Source of the DNA: Solobacterium sp. | Lineage (GTDB): Bacteria > Bacillota_I > Bacilli_A > Erysipelotrichales > Erysipelotrichaceae | NCBI GenBank assembly: GCA_017421125.1 | Contig: JAFOMZ010000189.1 | Coordinates: forward strand, 1 to 33,460 | DNA length: 33,460 nucleotides | Direction: 5' to 3' | In this document: positions 22,378-31,131 of the stretch, one piece after another | Position numbering within the stretch: the first letter of the stretch is position 1 | How the letters are laid out: every line of letters starts with the position of its first letter | Made by a program: the position numbers and the translations under genes | The notes under the pieces: model-generated | The model's input: the letters and a program-made list of their open reading frames with translations, nothing else | Told to the model about the DNA's origin: nothing | Databases searched by the model: none

Positions 22378-23052
22378 ATGATGAGTGAAAGAGTTATAGG
22401 AATACTTGCAGATTCATTTATGAAAATACTGATGGCAGGAATCAGGGTCACGATCCCGCTCTCAATACTTTCATTCTTCTTTGCGCTGATCATCTCAGTC
22501 GTTGTAGCAATTATCCAGTATGCCGATATCAAAGGCCTGAAGCAGCTTTGCCGCTTCTATATCTGGATCATCCGCGGAACACCGCTTCTTGTACAGCTGT
22601 ATCTGGTGTTCTACGGTCTGCCTTCAGTCGGGATCGTTCTGCCGGCATTTCCGGCCGCGGTCCTATGCTTCTCCATCAATGAAGGTGCCTACATGGCCGA
22701 GAGCATGAGAGCGGCGCTCGAAGCGGTACCGAAAGGACAGCTTGAAGCCGGCTACTGCGTAGGTATGTCTTACTGGCAGATCATGAGAAGGATCATCCTG
22801 CCGCAGGCATTCCGTACAGCGTTCCCTTCATTGTCCAATTCGTTCATCTCGATGGTCAAGAGCACTTCTATGGCTTCGACGATCACTGTCAGTGAAATGA
22901 TCCGACAGACACAGATCATCAACGGCCGTGTATACCAGTCTCTTGCACTGTACCTTGAAGTCGGATTTATCTATCTTCTCTTCTGCACCGTCCTGACATG
23001 GCTGCAGGGTATCGGTGAGAAAAAGCTCAACGAATACGGAGGTGCAAGATAA
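22378..23052 (+). CDS. Polar amino-acid ABC transporter permease
   Basis: A 224-residue inner-membrane permease of the HisM/GlnP family. It has about five membrane segments, the family mark 'IRGTPLLVQLYLVFYGLP', and the EAA loop 'AALEAVPKGQLEAGYCVGMS' with 'RIILPQAFRTAFP' after it. Such permeases form homodimers with two ATPase subunits and take up polar amino acids such as glutamine, cystine or arginine. Two ATGs lie together (22378 and 22381); the second has the better spacing from GGGGAG, so the true start may be one codon later. The ATPase gene follows one base after the stop. Confidence 0.92.
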   Translation: MMSERVIGILADSFMKILMAGIRVTIPLSILSFFFALIISVVVAIIQYADIKGLKQLCRFYIWIIRGTPLLVQLYLVFYGLPSVGIVLPAFPAAVLCFSINEGAYMAESMRAALEAVPKGQLEAGYCVGMSYWQIMRRIILPQAFRTAFPSLSNSFISMVKSTSMASTITVSEMIRQTQIINGRVYQSLALYLEVGFIYLLFCTVLTWLQGIGEKKLNEYGGAR

Positions 23053-23053
23053 G

Positions 23054-23797
23054 ATGATCGAAGTAAAAAATGTAAACAAGACATTCAACGGCTTTGAAGC
23101 ACTTCAGGATGTCAGCCTGAAAGTTGAAAAAGGCGATGTTGTAGCGATCCTCGGACCGAGCGGTTCAGGAAAGACAACACTGCTGAGATGCATCAACTTC
23201 CTGGAAAGAGCTGACAGCGGAACACTGGACTTTGACGGTGAAGTGTATGATATGCATTCCATCAGTAAAAAGGAGATCAGCAGGATCCGCAGAAAAACGG
23301 CATTCGTATTCCAGAATTACAACCTGTTTCTGAACAGGACTGTGATCCAGAATGTTACGGAAGGCCTTATCATCGCACGTAAAATGCCTAAGGATCAGGC
23401 AGAACAGATTGCCATAAAGGCACTTGAAAAGGTAGGTATGGCTGACAGGCTGAACTCATATCCTTCCCAGCTGTCAGGCGGCCAGCAGCAGCGTGTTGCG
23501 ATCGCAAGAGCACTGGCAGTCGATCCTGAGATCATATATTTTGACGAACCGACCAGCGCGCTGGATCCGGAGCTGATCGGAGAAGTCCTGAACGTTATGC
23601 GTGATCTTGCCAACGAAGGCATGACGATGCTTGTCGTCACACATGAAATGAATTTTGCGAGAAATGTTTCCAGCAAAGTCATCTTCATGGAAAACGGAAA
23701 AGTCATTGAATCAGCGGATTCAAAGAGTTTCTTTGAGAATCCTAAAGAAGAACGAACAAGAAGTTTTATACAGTCAATCATGTCCGCAAGGGATTGA
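23054..23797 (+). CDS. Polar amino-acid ABC transporter ATP-binding protein
   Basis: A 247-residue ABC ATPase that powers the permease encoded upstream. It has Walker A 'GPSGSGKTT' (34-42), a Q loop in 'VFQNYNLFLNRT', the signature 'LSGGQQQRVAIARAL' (about 138-152), Walker B 'IIYFDEPTSALD' and the H loop 'VVTHEM'. This is the GlnQ/HisP/ArtP group. The frame is open from 23015, but the ATG at 23054 matches the family start ('MIEVKNVNKTF') and follows GGAGGT at 23038-23043. The binding-protein gene begins 12 bases after the stop. Confidence 0.95.
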   Translation: MIEVKNVNKTFNGFEALQDVSLKVEKGDVVAILGPSGSGKTTLLRCINFLERADSGTLDFDGEVYDMHSISKKEISRIRRKTAFVFQNYNLFLNRTVIQNVTEGLIIARKMPKDQAEQIAIKALEKVGMADRLNSYPSQLSGGQQQRVAIARALAVDPEIIYFDEPTSALDPELIGEVLNVMRDLANEGMTMLVVTHEMNFARNVSSKVIFMENGKVIESADSKSFFENPKEERTRSFIQSIMSARD

Positions 23798-23808
23798 GGA
23801 GGGAAAAC

Positions 23809-24579
23809 ATGAAAAAATTACTGTCTGTTATTATGATGCTGGCCATTACATTATCGTTTACCGGCTGTGCAAAGAAGTCTTCTCTGGATGAGATCAAGAA
23901 GAGAGGCTATCTTGTGATCGGTACAGAAGGCAACTGGTCACCCTGGACGTATCATGATGAAAACGACACACTGACTGGCTTCGATGTAGAAGTCGGAAAA
24001 CTGATCGCAGAACACCTTGGTGTCGAAGCAAGATTTGAAGAAGCAGCCTGGGAAAGCCTTCTGGCCGGTGTTGATTCCGGAAGATTCGACATTATCTGCA
24101 ACGGCGTAGGCTACACGGAAGAAAGAGCGAAGAGCTATGAATTCTCTGATCCGTATGTTTATACAAGAAAAGTACTGATCGTCGCATCCGACAACAATGA
24201 CATCAAAACATTTGATGATCTGAAGGGCAAGAAGACAGCGAATTCTTCCGGCTCCACTTATGCGGCAATCGCTGAAAGCTATGGCGCAGAAGTATCCTAT
24301 ATCGATACATTCGGTGAAACGATCACACTGCTGAAGCAGGGACGTATCGACGCTACGATCAACTCAGAGCTTTCATTTGTTGACTATATGACGCAGCACC
24401 CGGAAGAAGCGATCAAGATCGTTGACTCCAGTGAAGGCGAATCTGTCTGCTATCCTGTCAAGAAGGGTGAAACAGAACTTGCAAAAGCTGTCAATGATGC
24501 ACTGAACGATCTGCGTGCTTCCGGCAAGCTTGCTGAACTGTCAGTTCAGTTCTTCAACAAAGACATTACAAACAAATAA
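23809..24579 (+). CDS. Amino-acid ABC transporter substrate-binding lipoprotein
   Basis: A 256-residue extracellular solute-binding protein, family 3. The signal sequence ends in lipobox FTGC with Cys20 lipidated. The mature start 'RGYLVIGTEGNWSPWTYHD' and 'LTGFDVEVGKLIAEHLGV' are typical of receptors for cystine, glutamine and other polar amino acids. The ligand contact stretches 'EFSDPYVYTRKVLIVA' and 'LKGKKTANSSGSTYA' are intact. It is the last gene of the permease-ATPase-receptor operon and has a GAGGAGGG ribosome site. A terminator follows. The exact amino acid cannot be named; the sequence feels closest to cystine or related receptors, with low certainty. Confidence 0.93.
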   Translation: MKKLLSVIMMLAITLSFTGCAKKSSLDEIKKRGYLVIGTEGNWSPWTYHDENDTLTGFDVEVGKLIAEHLGVEARFEEAAWESLLAGVDSGRFDIICNGVGYTEERAKSYEFSDPYVYTRKVLIVASDNNDIKTFDDLKGKKTANSSGSTYAAIAESYGAEVSYIDTFGETITLLKQGRIDATINSELSFVDYMTQHPEEAIKIVDSSEGESVCYPVKKGETELAKAVNDALNDLRASGKLAELSVQFFNKDITNK

Positions 24580-24604
24580 GCTGACTGAAACAAATGATCA
24601 GGTC

Positions 24605-24638
24605 AAAGGGCGGAGCATTGATGCATTCGCCCTTTTTA
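24605..24638 (+). terminator. Terminator of the amino-acid transporter operon
   Basis: AAAGGGCG pairs with CGCCCTTT, and an inner pairing of GCAT with ATGC extends the stem. A T run follows. It begins 26 bases after the receptor stop codon. Confidence 0.85.
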
Positions 24639-24792
24639 CAATATGACACATTTTCACTGGAAGCAGATTGCTGTTAACAGACTGATGGGGGCTGCGTATT
24701 CGTTATCCGTACTGTTTTGTACAGAATGGACAAATGTCATGTTACCCAGTGATGGCTATGGTGTAGAATCTGTTTCAGTCAGTATCCGGTGC

Positions 24793-24820
24793 TTGCAAGA
24801 ACCCATAAATAAGGTACAAT
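24793..24820 (+). promoter_or_regulatory. Promoter of the nusB-xerD operon
   Basis: TTGCAA (24793-24798) and TACAAT (24815-24820) are 16 bases apart, 41 bases before the nusB start. No other good promoter was found before dinB or xerD, so the whole string is probably one transcript. Confidence 0.6.
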
Positions 24821-24861
24821 AGCACAGGCAAACATGATAGAATACTCAATGGAGATAAAAT

Positions 24862-25230
24862 ATGAAGCGACATGAGAGCAGAGAAAAGGGAATGATCACA
24901 GTTTATCAGTATCTTTTATTCAGGAGGGATCTTGATGAACTGATCGATGATAATTTCGAAGATAAAGAAGATGAATATATTCTGCAGGCAGTCAGAACAG
25001 CCGCATTGAATGAAGAGCGCTATATCGGTTATCTGAACCGTGTTCTGGAAGGGTGGACATTTGACAGACTCGGTGTGATCGAACAGGCGATCATGCTGAT
25101 GGGCTGTGCTGAATTTGATATGAAGCAGCTGGAAATGAATGTCATCATAGATGAATATGTCAGACTTGCAAAGAAATACTGCGAGCCAGATTCCTATAAA
25201 CTGATCAATGGTGTCCTGGACCGTATATGA
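24862..25230 (+). CDS. nusB: Transcription antitermination factor NusB
   Basis: A 122-residue all-helical RNA-binding protein that joins NusE (S10) on boxA RNA to help rRNA transcription escape termination. The C-terminal half is diagnostic: 'DRLGVIEQAIMLMGCAEFD', then 'VIIDEYVRLAKKYCEPDSY' and 'INGVLDRI'. The N-terminus 'KRHESREKGMITVYQYLL' fits the RNA-contact helix, although the usual RREAR-like motif is modified. A GGAG site lies before the start. The stop overlaps xseA by ATGA. First gene of the housekeeping operon. Confidence 0.93.
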   Translation: MKRHESREKGMITVYQYLLFRRDLDELIDDNFEDKEDEYILQAVRTAALNEERYIGYLNRVLEGWTFDRLGVIEQAIMLMGCAEFDMKQLEMNVIIDEYVRLAKKYCEPDSYKLINGVLDRI

Positions 25231-26567
25231 GTTCAAAAGCAGCAACAGTTTCTTCCCTTGTCAGATACCTGAAGGGGAAGCTTGAAAATGATACATTATT
25301 GCAGAAAGTGCTGGTCGAAGGTGAGATCAGCAATTTCAGCAGTTACAGATCAGGCCACTGGTATTTTTCCCTGAAGGACGCATATGCGCAGATCAAATGC
25401 GTTATGTTCGCCTCCAGCAACCGCCGTGTCGGTTTTATGCCGAAAGACGGGGATAAAGTATATGTACAGGCTGATCTTTCTGTTTATGAGGCACGCGGTG
25501 AGATCCAGCTGATCGTAACGGCCATGAGACCGTTCGGTATCGGTGAGCTGTACCTCAAATACGAAATGCTGAAAAAGAAGCTGGAAGCTGAAGGTCTTTT
25601 TGATGAGGCGCACAAGAAACCGATACCTCAGTATCCGTTCAGGATCGCGCTTGTAACAGGCAGAAATACAGATGCCAGGATGGACGTCCTGACGACACTC
25701 GGACGCAGATGGCCGTGTGCAGAGATCACGGAATATCCTGTACTTGTACAGGGGAATGAAAGCGCAGGTCAGATCATCAGTGCGCTTTTGAAATGTGATC
25801 AGGAAGATCATGATATCGTATTGTTGGTAAGAGGCGGCGGATCCATAGAAGATCTCTGGTCCTTCAACGATGAACGGCTGGCACATGTGATCTATGATAT
25901 GCAGACACCGCTGATCACAGGCATCGGTCATGAGCCTGACTTTACGATCGCTGATTACGTAGCTGATCTCAGGGCACCGACACCGACAGGCGCTGCCGAA
26001 CGCAGTTCACCGGATATCCGGAATGTCCTGAATATGATACGCACCGCCAGGGAGCGTCTTACAAACACCATTTATCAGGAGCTGGACGCATATGACTACC
26101 AGCTTGGTACCTTGAAGAATGCGCCTGTGTTCCGCACGCCGGAACGTCTGTATGCGCAGAAAGCCATGAAGCTGGAGCATCTGCATACATCGCTGATGCA
26201 CATGATCGATCAGCGTATGACAGACACCTCCCAGCGTGTCAAAGACGGTCATACAAGGATCATGAACGCTTCTGTACAGATGATCAGAAACAGGCAGAAT
26301 GAACTGGCGGGATACAATACCGCACTGGATCATGCCATGACGATCATGATCAATGACAAAGAAAGCAGCTTCCGCAGAACAGCAGCATTGCTCGACGCAT
26401 ATTCACCGCTGAAGATCCTTGGAAGGGGATACAGCGTTACATTAAAAGACGGCAAGGCAGTTACCGGTACCGGACAGGTAAGCCCGGGTGATCAGATCGA
26501 AACACTGGTAGCTGAAGGTCGGATCGTATCCGAAGTAACAGGTGTAAAGCCTAAGGAGAACATATGA
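25227..26567 (+). CDS. xseA: Exodeoxyribonuclease VII large subunit
   Basis: A 446-residue catalytic subunit of exonuclease VII, which degrades single-stranded DNA from both ends. The N-terminal OB fold ('VLVEGEISNFSSYRSGHWYF') is followed by the nuclease core with 'VRGGGSIEDLWSFNDE' and 'GIGHEPDFTIADYVADLRA'. A long coiled-coil region (about residues 270-390) binds the small subunits, and the C-terminus ends in the barrel-like 'ILGRGYSVTLKDGKAV'. The start overlaps nusB and the end overlaps xseB, each by ATGA. Length and motifs are normal. Confidence 0.96.
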   Translation: MSSKAATVSSLVRYLKGKLENDTLLQKVLVEGEISNFSSYRSGHWYFSLKDAYAQIKCVMFASSNRRVGFMPKDGDKVYVQADLSVYEARGEIQLIVTAMRPFGIGELYLKYEMLKKKLEAEGLFDEAHKKPIPQYPFRIALVTGRNTDARMDVLTTLGRRWPCAEITEYPVLVQGNESAGQIISALLKCDQEDHDIVLLVRGGGSIEDLWSFNDERLAHVIYDMQTPLITGIGHEPDFTIADYVADLRAPTPTGAAERSSPDIRNVLNMIRTARERLTNTIYQELDAYDYQLGTLKNAPVFRTPERLYAQKAMKLEHLHTSLMHMIDQRMTDTSQRVKDGHTRIMNASVQMIRNRQNELAGYNTALDHAMTIMINDKESSFRRTAALLDAYSPLKILGRGYSVTLKDGKAVTGTGQVSPGDQIETLVAEGRIVSEVTGVKPKENI

Positions 26568-26779
26568 GCAGGAAAGCAAAGACATTTGAAGAATCCATGC
26601 AGAGACTGGAAGAGATCGTCAGGCTTCTGGAAGAGAATAAGCTTCCTTTAGACGAATCGATCGCATTGTTTGAAGAAGGCCTTCAGCTTTCCAAAGACTG
26701 CGATACAAAACTCAAGGATTTTTACAAGAAGGTCGAAGACATCACAAAAAAGAATGAAGGTGAAGCTGATGAACTTTGA
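26564..26779 (+). CDS. xseB: Exodeoxyribonuclease VII small subunit
   Basis: A 71-residue, helical, acidic protein with the family pattern 'FEESMQRLEEIVRLLEENK' followed by 'PLDESIALFEEGLQLSKDC'. Several copies bind the coiled coil of XseA. AAGGAG lies before the start, which overlaps the xseA stop by ATGA. The end overlaps the ispA start by 11 bases. Confidence 0.95.
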   Translation: MSRKAKTFEESMQRLEEIVRLLEENKLPLDESIALFEEGLQLSKDCDTKLKDFYKKVEDITKKNEGEADEL

Positions 26780-27605
26780 GGATATCCTGCAGAACGAGAT
26801 CCATCAGACGACTGACAGCACTGTCCGCGATGCGATGGAATATTCCCTGATGGCAGGGGGCAAGCGCATCCGTCCGGTACTGCTTTATGAAGTTCTGAAA
26901 GGCTATGGTATCGATCCCTCTCTCGGTGATCATTTTGCCTCAGCCATCGAGATGATCCATACCTATTCACTGATTCATGATGATCTTCCGGCTATGGACA
27001 ACGACGACCTCAGAAGGGGAAAGCCTACATGTCACAAGCAGTTCGATGAAGCGACCGCGATACTTGCTGGAGACGGTCTGTTGACATACGCCTTTGAAGA
27101 AGCAGCGAAAACAGAAGCTGAACCAGCACTTGTCCTGGAGGGAATCAGGATCCTTTCCCGGATGGCAGGACCGGAAGGAATGGTATACGGTCAGTGCCTT
27201 GATATGGCGGAAGAAACAGGCAGGACAGACTGGGAAGCGCTGAAAAAAGTGCATAAATATAAAACAGGATGTCTCCTGAGCGCACCTCTGATGATCGGCG
27301 CGGTATTGAGCGGTCACAGGGATGAAGCAGAAGCCTTGCATGAAGCAGGAGACCTGATCGGTCTTGCATTCCAGGTACAGGACGATGTTCTTGATGCGAC
27401 AAAAACAGCGGATGAGCTCGGCAAATCCAATTCCGATGAGCGGAATGAAAAAGTAACGAGTGTTTCATTGATGGGGATTGATGAAGCGGTAAAAACAATG
27501 AATGAACTGTATGATCTTGCGGCAGAAAAAATCGGGGGATTCCGTGATTTCAGCAGTACATCATTAATAGAAGTATTAAAGGGGATACAGTCACGCAGTA
27601 AATAG
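26769..27605 (+). CDS. ispA: Polyprenyl/farnesyl diphosphate synthase
   Basis: A 278-residue short-chain prenyltransferase that condenses dimethylallyl and isopentenyl diphosphates to geranyl and farnesyl diphosphate. The first aspartate-rich motif is Asp71-Asp72...Asp77 in 'LIHDDLPAMDNDDLRRG'; the second is 'QVQDDVLDATKTADELGK' near residue 204. 'GGKRIRPVL' binds diphosphate. The frame is open from 26670, but the ATG at 26769 ('MNFEDILQNE') gives the family length and lies in the end of xseB, which carries AAGGTG as ribosome site. dxs, for the first step of the methylerythritol phosphate pathway, follows 8 bases later. Confidence 0.95.
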   Translation: MNFEDILQNEIHQTTDSTVRDAMEYSLMAGGKRIRPVLLYEVLKGYGIDPSLGDHFASAIEMIHTYSLIHDDLPAMDNDDLRRGKPTCHKQFDEATAILAGDGLLTYAFEEAAKTEAEPALVLEGIRILSRMAGPEGMVYGQCLDMAEETGRTDWEALKKVHKYKTGCLLSAPLMIGAVLSGHRDEAEALHEAGDLIGLAFQVQDDVLDATKTADELGKSNSDERNEKVTSVSLMGIDEAVKTMNELYDLAAEKIGGFRDFSSTSLIEVLKGIQSRSK

Positions 27606-27613
27606 GAGGTTTT

Positions 27614-29476
27614 ATGGATCTGACAAAGATACAGGACCCGTCGTTCCTGAAAAACATGAGTATCAGTGAATTGACACAGCTTGCGGCTGAGATCCGGACT
27701 TATCTTATCGGCAGTATTTCCAAAACAGGCGGACATCTTGCCAGTAATCTGGGTGTGGTCGAGCTTACGATCGCGCTCCATTATGTGTTTGATTCTCCGA
27801 CAGACAAGATATTCTTTGATGTCGGCCATCAGTGCTATACACATAAGATCCTGACGGGAAGGGCAGCCCAGTTTCCTACCCTGAGACAATACCAGGGTAT
27901 CAGCGGATTCCAGAAGCGCTGCGAAAGCATACATGATGTATGGGAAGCGGGACACAGTTCCACTTCACTTTCAGCGGCTTTGGGTATGGCTGTCGCCAGG
28001 GATCTGAACCATGAGAATTATGAGATCGTACCTGTGATCGGGGATGGTGCGCTCGGCAGCGGCATGGCTCTTGAAGCACTGAACCAGATCGGTTCCGAAA
28101 AGCGCAAAGTGATCATTGTTTTCAATGACAACAATATGTCGATCTCACAGAATGTCGGAGCGCTCACAAAAGGTTTTGCCCGGCTCCGTTCCGCCAGAAG
28201 CTATACAAATCTCAAGATCAACATGAAGAACGCGCTCACCCAGAGCGAAGTAGGACGTGTTGTATATTCCGGCTTAAAGAACGTCAAGGACGCAGTCCGT
28301 GAAAATGTCGTTGATGAAGGCATCTTTGGAGAGTTCAACCTTGACTATCTCGGACCCGTAGACGGACATAATATCAAGGATCTGATCCGTGTCCTTTCGG
28401 TTGCCTGCCAGCATGATGACCCTTGTGTCGTACATGTCATAACACAGAAGGGCAAAGGCTATACACCCTGTGAGACCGACGTAGAAGGCCACTGGCACGG
28501 CGTCGGACCTTTCAATGTAGCAACAGGCAAACCTCTGCATGAAGTGCCTGAGGGCTTTAATTCGTGGTCTGGGATCATTTCTGATGCAGTGCTGAAACTT
28601 GCGGACAGAAATCCGGATATCGTAGCGATCACACCTGCAATGATCAACGGCAGCGCCCTGGATCATTTCTTTGCAAAATATCCCGACCGCAGTTTTGACT
28701 GCGGCATTGCGGAAGAACATGCGGCAACATTCGCTGCTTCCCTGGCAAACAGCGGCAAACGTCCGTTTGTATCGGTATACAGCTCATTCCTTCAGCGCGC
28801 TTACGATCAGATCAATCATGACATCTGCAGAATGGATCTGCCGGTCGTGATCGGGATCGATCGCGCAGGTATCGTCGGAGCCGACGGAGACACGCATCAT
28901 GGTCTCTTTGATGTCGGTATCCTGAGACCGCTGCCGAACATTATCATCGGTCAGCCGGTTGATGCGGATGAGGCCGAAGATATGCTCTATACGGCATTCC
29001 ATCAGGAACATCCGTTTGCTATCCGCTATCCAAGAGGCGAGATGGAAATCAGCAAAAAGAAGATCGGTTCAAAGCTTGAGATCGGATCATGGACAACACT
29101 CTATGAACCGGAAGGATACAGGATCAGTGTTCTGGCATACGGTCCTGACGCTAAGGTGATCGCCTCAAAAATGAAGTTCAATGAAATGCCTGTCAGAGTC
29201 ATTAACTGCAGGTTCTTCAAGCCGCTTGATGAAGCGATGATCAGGGATCTTGCAGAACGCGGACAGCCTGTGATCGTTTATGAAACAGATATGAAGACGT
29301 CCGGGCTTGGAACAGCGATCCTTGAATACTGCTGTGACAATCAGCTGAATATCAATATCAGAAGGATCGGTATCGGCGACTGCTATGTATCGCAGGGCTC
29401 TGTCAACAGACTGAGAAAACAGCAGGGGATCGATCTTAATACCCTGTATGATATGATCAATGGCCTGACCGCCTAG
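27614..29476 (+). CDS. dxs: 1-deoxy-D-xylulose-5-phosphate synthase
   Basis: A 620-residue thiamine diphosphate enzyme that joins pyruvate and glyceraldehyde 3-phosphate, feeding isoprenoid, thiamine and pyridoxal synthesis. Key elements are His41 in 'GGHLASNLGVVEL', the ThDP/Mg motif 'GDGALGSGMALEALN' (about 142) ending in 'NDNNMSIS', and the catalytic glutamate in 'GIAEEHAATFAASLA' (about 364). The C-terminal transketolase domain is complete. AGGAGGT overlaps the ispA stop. Compared with the common Bacillota order, the tlyA and argR genes usually found between dxs and recN are missing. Confidence 0.96.
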   Translation: MDLTKIQDPSFLKNMSISELTQLAAEIRTYLIGSISKTGGHLASNLGVVELTIALHYVFDSPTDKIFFDVGHQCYTHKILTGRAAQFPTLRQYQGISGFQKRCESIHDVWEAGHSSTSLSAALGMAVARDLNHENYEIVPVIGDGALGSGMALEALNQIGSEKRKVIIVFNDNNMSISQNVGALTKGFARLRSARSYTNLKINMKNALTQSEVGRVVYSGLKNVKDAVRENVVDEGIFGEFNLDYLGPVDGHNIKDLIRVLSVACQHDDPCVVHVITQKGKGYTPCETDVEGHWHGVGPFNVATGKPLHEVPEGFNSWSGIISDAVLKLADRNPDIVAITPAMINGSALDHFFAKYPDRSFDCGIAEEHAATFAASLANSGKRPFVSVYSSFLQRAYDQINHDICRMDLPVVIGIDRAGIVGADGDTHHGLFDVGILRPLPNIIIGQPVDADEAEDMLYTAFHQEHPFAIRYPRGEMEISKKKIGSKLEIGSWTTLYEPEGYRISVLAYGPDAKVIASKMKFNEMPVRVINCRFFKPLDEAMIRDLAERGQPVIVYETDMKTSGLGTAILEYCCDNQLNINIRRIGIGDCYVSQGSVNRLRKQQGIDLNTLYDMINGLTA

Positions 29477-29486
29477 AAAGTAATGT

Positions 29487-31130
29487 ATGATTCAGCATCT
29501 CTATATTAAAAACTATGTACTCATCAATGAACTGGATCTTGATTTCAATGAAGGATTCAGTGCTTTTACGGGTGAAACGAGCGCGGGAAAATCAATACTG
29601 ATCGACGCGATCTCTTTACTGTGCGGTGAAAAAGCAAGCAGTTCAATGGTATCTGCCGGATGTGATAAGGCGATCATTGAAGGAACGTTTGACTTTGCCG
29701 GAAACGCACAGGCTTTCAGCGTGCTTTCCGAAGCAGGGTTTGATACGGATGATGTTGTCATCTGCACCAGGGAGATCACAGCCGCAGGCAAATCAACAGC
29801 CAGGATCAATCATCGTGTTGTAACGCTGTCAATGCTGAAAGAACTCCTGAGTACGGAGATCGATATCCATAATCAGCGTGATAATGCATATCTGCTGAAT
29901 ACTTCATGTCATATCAGGCTGCTGGATGAATATCTGGGTGATGCTGAACTTCTCAAGCAGACTAAAGATGCCTGGAACATTTACCATAACCTGGAAAATG
30001 AGAAGCAGAAGATGCTGAAGGAACATTATGACGAAAGTGATCTTGAATTCTTCCGTCATCAGGTCAATGAGATCGAATCAGCGCACCTGAAGCTTCATGA
30101 GGATGAAGAACTTGAGGCAAAGGAAAAACAGTACAAGGCTGTAAAATCATCCTTTGAAAAGCTCAGCAGGATCCTTGAGATATATGATAACGAGATCAGC
30201 GGTTCACTGTATGATCTCAACCGCAGCGTACAGACACTTCCCGATGAACTGGACCTGGAGGATGCCAAGACTGCGTTTAACGACAGTTATTACGCGATCG
30301 ATGACGCTGCCGAAAATATCAGGCAGGCATTTGACGCTATGGATCTGTCTGAAGAAGACATCAATGAAATGGAATCCCGTCTGTATCAGATCCAAAAACT
30401 GAAGCATAAATACGGCAGAACGATCGCCGATATCTTTGCGAGAAAAGACGAGCTCAATGAGCAGATCGAAATGATCTCCCACAGAAATGAATATCTTGAA
30501 GAGATGGACAGGAAGATCAGCAAAGCCTATGACGCTTACCTTGTCCTGGCGAAACAGCTTTCCGATATCAGAAAAAAAGGATGCGGCAGACTCGACAGCC
30601 AGATCGCTTCCAACCTGAAGGACCTGATCCTGCCCAATGCCGTATTCAGAACACAGATCAGGAACGCTTCACCAGGTCCTGACGGGATCGATGATGTCGA
30701 ATTCCTTGTCAGCATGAACCTTGGCGAACAGCCGCGTCCGCTTGCTAAAACAGCCAGCGGCGGTGAGCTTTCAAGGCTGATGCTTGGCCTGAAGGTCATA
30801 TTTACGCATTTACAGGGCATTCAGACAGTGATCTTTGATGAGATCGATACAGGAGTCAGCGGACCGGTAGCGACCGCTATCGGGCTTAAAATGCGCTCTC
30901 TGGGCAATGATTGCCAGGTATTCGCCGTTACGCATCTGGCACCGGTCGCCGCATGTGCCGCAAATCACTATTTTGTCAGCAAACATGAGGAAGGCGATCG
31001 TACGCACACCTATGTCAAACAGCTCAGCTATGAAGAGATCATAGAACAGCTGGCCGTTATATCTTCCGGTTCACTCAGTGAAACAGCCAAGGCTGCAGCC
31101 CGTGAATTGTATGAGAGGAATCAGGGCTGA
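29487..31130 (+). CDS. recN: DNA repair protein RecN
   Basis: A 547-residue SMC-like ATPase that acts early in double-strand break repair. Walker A reads 'GETSAGKSIL' (residues 29-38; most RecN proteins have GETGAGKS). A long coiled coil (about 165-370) follows, then the ABC signature 'TASGGELSRLMLGLK' and Walker B 'TVIFDEIDTGVSG'. The ribosome site is weak (GAAAG) and the gene starts 10 bases after dxs, so coupling to dxs translation is possible. It is followed within one base by dinB. Length and motif order are normal. Confidence 0.95.
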   Translation: MIQHLYIKNYVLINELDLDFNEGFSAFTGETSAGKSILIDAISLLCGEKASSSMVSAGCDKAIIEGTFDFAGNAQAFSVLSEAGFDTDDVVICTREITAAGKSTARINHRVVTLSMLKELLSTEIDIHNQRDNAYLLNTSCHIRLLDEYLGDAELLKQTKDAWNIYHNLENEKQKMLKEHYDESDLEFFRHQVNEIESAHLKLHEDEELEAKEKQYKAVKSSFEKLSRILEIYDNEISGSLYDLNRSVQTLPDELDLEDAKTAFNDSYYAIDDAAENIRQAFDAMDLSEEDINEMESRLYQIQKLKHKYGRTIADIFARKDELNEQIEMISHRNEYLEEMDRKISKAYDAYLVLAKQLSDIRKKGCGRLDSQIASNLKDLILPNAVFRTQIRNASPGPDGIDDVEFLVSMNLGEQPRPLAKTASGGELSRLMLGLKVIFTHLQGIQTVIFDEIDTGVSGPVATAIGLKMRSLGNDCQVFAVTHLAPVAACAANHYFVSKHEEGDRTHTYVKQLSYEEIIEQLAVISSGSLSETAKAAARELYERNQG

Positions 31131-31131
31131 T

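Noticed and set aside
24712-24727. Inverted repeat GTACTG/TTTT/GTACAG as an operator
   Set aside because: The symmetry is imperfect, it matches no motif known to me, and it is over 60 bases upstream of the nusB promoter.
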